The notes beneath the pieces are model-generated. The model searched no databases. It had not been told where the DNA came from and was given only the letters and a program-made list of their open reading frames with translations. Shown one piece after another: positions 63,212 to 64,000 of a DNA stretch of 64,000 nt; the first letter of the stretch is position 1; each line of letters starts with the position of its first letter. A program made the position numbers and the translations under genes. This DNA is from Osmia lignaria lignaria (taxonomy: Eukaryota > Arthropoda > Insecta > Hymenoptera > Megachilidae): NCBI RefSeq assembly GCF_051020975.1, contig NW_027478167.1, positions 11,346,001 to 11,410,000 of the forward strand, in the 5' to 3' direction.

Positions 63212-63855
63212 TTGCATATTTATCTCAAGGGAAGGGGCCTGACGGACATATTTCGAGATATTTCTTCTTCTTGTTGTTCTTCTTCTGCACAGCTAAGCTG
63301 GAAGTGGCATTTGCGGCTCGCACTAGTGCAGAGTTATCTCAAAGAAAGGGGCCACGGTGTTTCTGTATCTCTATTATGTTGGTGCGGCTTCGGAACTTTT
63401 AAATATCTCGATATATCTCGAAAACTACGCTTCTGATCAAAAAATATCATAGAACATAAATTGTAGGAAACATAATTCTCTACAAAAAAGGTCTCTTAAC
63501 ATTTTGCCATAGCTCGCTTCGTTTCCGAGATATTTGCAGATTCATCTCAAGGGAAGGGGTCTGACGGACATATTTCGAGATATTTCTTCTTCTTGTTGTT
63601 CTTCTTCTGCACAGCTAAGCTCGAAGTGGCATTTGCAGCTCGCAATAGTGCAGAGTTATCTCAAAGAAAGAGGCCACGGTGTTTCTGTACCTCTATTATG
63701 TTGGTGCAGCTTCGGAACTTTTAAATATCTTGATATATCTCGAGAACTACGCATCTGATCAAAAAATATCATCGAACATAAAAAGTAGGAAACTTAATTC
63801 TCTACAAAAAAGGTCTCTTAACATTTTGCCATAGCTCGCTTCGTTTCCGAGATAT

Positions 63856-64000
63856 TTGCAGATATATCTCAAGGGAAGGGGCCTGACGGACATATTTCGA
63901 GATATTTCTTCTTCTTGTTGTTCTTCCTCTGCACAGCTAAGCTGGAAGTGGCATTTGCAGCTCGCAATAGTGCAGAGTTATCTCAAAGAAAGGGGCCACG
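63856..64000 (+). repeat. Partial satellite unit at right edge
   Basis: The first 145 bp of a unit of class j (gcagatatatctc, ttcctctgc, cagctcgcaatag), ending in ggggccacg. The array continues to the right of the window. Confidence 0.97.

Larger units (their letters stand above)
1..64000 (+). repeat. 322-bp satellite DNA array filling the window
   Basis: Every part of the window is a copy of one unit of 322 bp, always in the same orientation, with no interruption and no unique flank. Unit starts fall at 105+322n up to 11053, then shift by +1, 0, -1, -4 and -5 after the five length-variant units. 104 bp + 198 complete units + 145 bp equals 64,000 exactly. Units differ mostly by single substitutions. 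The unit is about 40% GC. The array holds no gene, transposon or RNA gene. Arrays of this size and homogeneity are known from centromeric and pericentromeric heterochromatin of eukaryotes; which chromosome or species this is cannot be told. The strand given is that of the reference unit; satellite strand is arbitrary. Confidence 0.99.
60958..64000 (+). repeat. 12-unit HOR, copy 3, cut by window end
   Basis: Unit order a (60958), b, c, d, e, f, g, h, i (63534) and the start of j (63856), again with all of c to h. Differences from copy 1 include gcatattt in a, gcttcagaac in c, tctctac before d (copy 1 has tccctac), catatgtatc in g, and ctattatg in g (copy 1 has cttttatg). The full-length copies therefore flank a deleted one. 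Confidence 0.93.

Noticed and set aside
1..64000. CRISPR array
   Set aside because: There are no short repeats separated by unique spacers; the 322-bp units abut directly and are all related.
1..64000. CENP-B box, as in alpha satellite
   Set aside because: The essential TTCG....A..CGGG pattern was looked for at the TTCG sites of the unit (gcttcgtttccgag, atttcgagatattt, gcttcggaactttt) and their complements. None fits.
1..64000. Dimer of about 161-bp half units
   Set aside because: The two halves of the unit do not align. The only internal direct repeat is at an offset of 114 bp.
1..64000. Ribosomal spacer repeats or 5S rDNA
   Set aside because: No rRNA-like segment or Pol III box A/box B pair is seen in the unit, and no rRNA gene lies in the window.
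1..64000. Tandem transposon, SINE or retroelement arrays
   Set aside because: No terminal repeats, poly(A) tail with target-site duplication, or coding remnants are seen. Unit borders are arbitrary.
1..64000. Naming the satellite or species
   Set aside because: Motifs such as atatctcgaaaacta gave a general impression of insect satellites, but I could not match them to a specific known family from memory, so no name is given.

Overview
The whole 64 kb window is one uninterrupted head-to-tail satellite DNA array. I found no protein-coding gene, RNA gene, transposon, CRISPR array or unique sequence. The repeat unit is 322 bp. Counting units from the TTG at position 105, the window holds a 104-bp tail of a unit, 198 complete units all on the same strand, and a 145-bp head of a unit. 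These sum exactly to 64,000. Of the complete units, 193 are exactly 322 bp and only five differ: 323 bp at 11053, 321 at 21358, 321 at 24899, 319 at 40676 and 321 at 54519. The array runs off both ends.

Organism: a eukaryote, most likely from pericentromeric, centromeric or other constitutive heterochromatin. The taxon cannot be fixed from the sequence. The reference unit (105-426) is about 40% GC by hand count and has 12 CpG against about 12.7 expected, so there is no CpG depletion. This fits a genome with little DNA methylation, such as many insects, better than a vertebrate or a plant. That is an inference. I do not recognise the satellite family.

Layout: units belong to a few sequence classes defined by linked variants. 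Different zones carry different higher-order repeats (HORs). About 0.6-2.6 kb is a 2-unit HOR repeated three times. 2.6-7.5 kb is irregular. 7.5-11.7 kb is a 5-unit pattern. 11.7-16.5 kb is a 3-unit HOR nested in a 10-unit duplication. 16.5-21 kb is a 7-unit HOR with one 6-unit copy. 20.7-25.9 kb is irregular and rich in 2-unit repeats. 25.9-39 kb is an 11-unit HOR family (3,542 bp). 39-43.6 kb is irregular. 43.6-54.8 kb is a 17-unit HOR (5,474 bp) present twice, itself built as 6+5+6 units. 54.8-64 kb is a 12-unit HOR (3,864 bp) whose middle copy has lost five units.

How it works: at several HOR irregularities there is a hybrid unit, with its 5' part from one unit class and its 3' part from another, at the same register. 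These are the expected products of unequal exchange or gene conversion between out-of-register units. Together with the near-constant unit length, they show an array that evolves by whole-unit duplication and deletion. Short ORFs of about 74 codons recur in every unit but are by-products of the repetition, because 322 is not a multiple of 3 and stops recur in each unit. The most interesting content is this recombination record, not a gene system.
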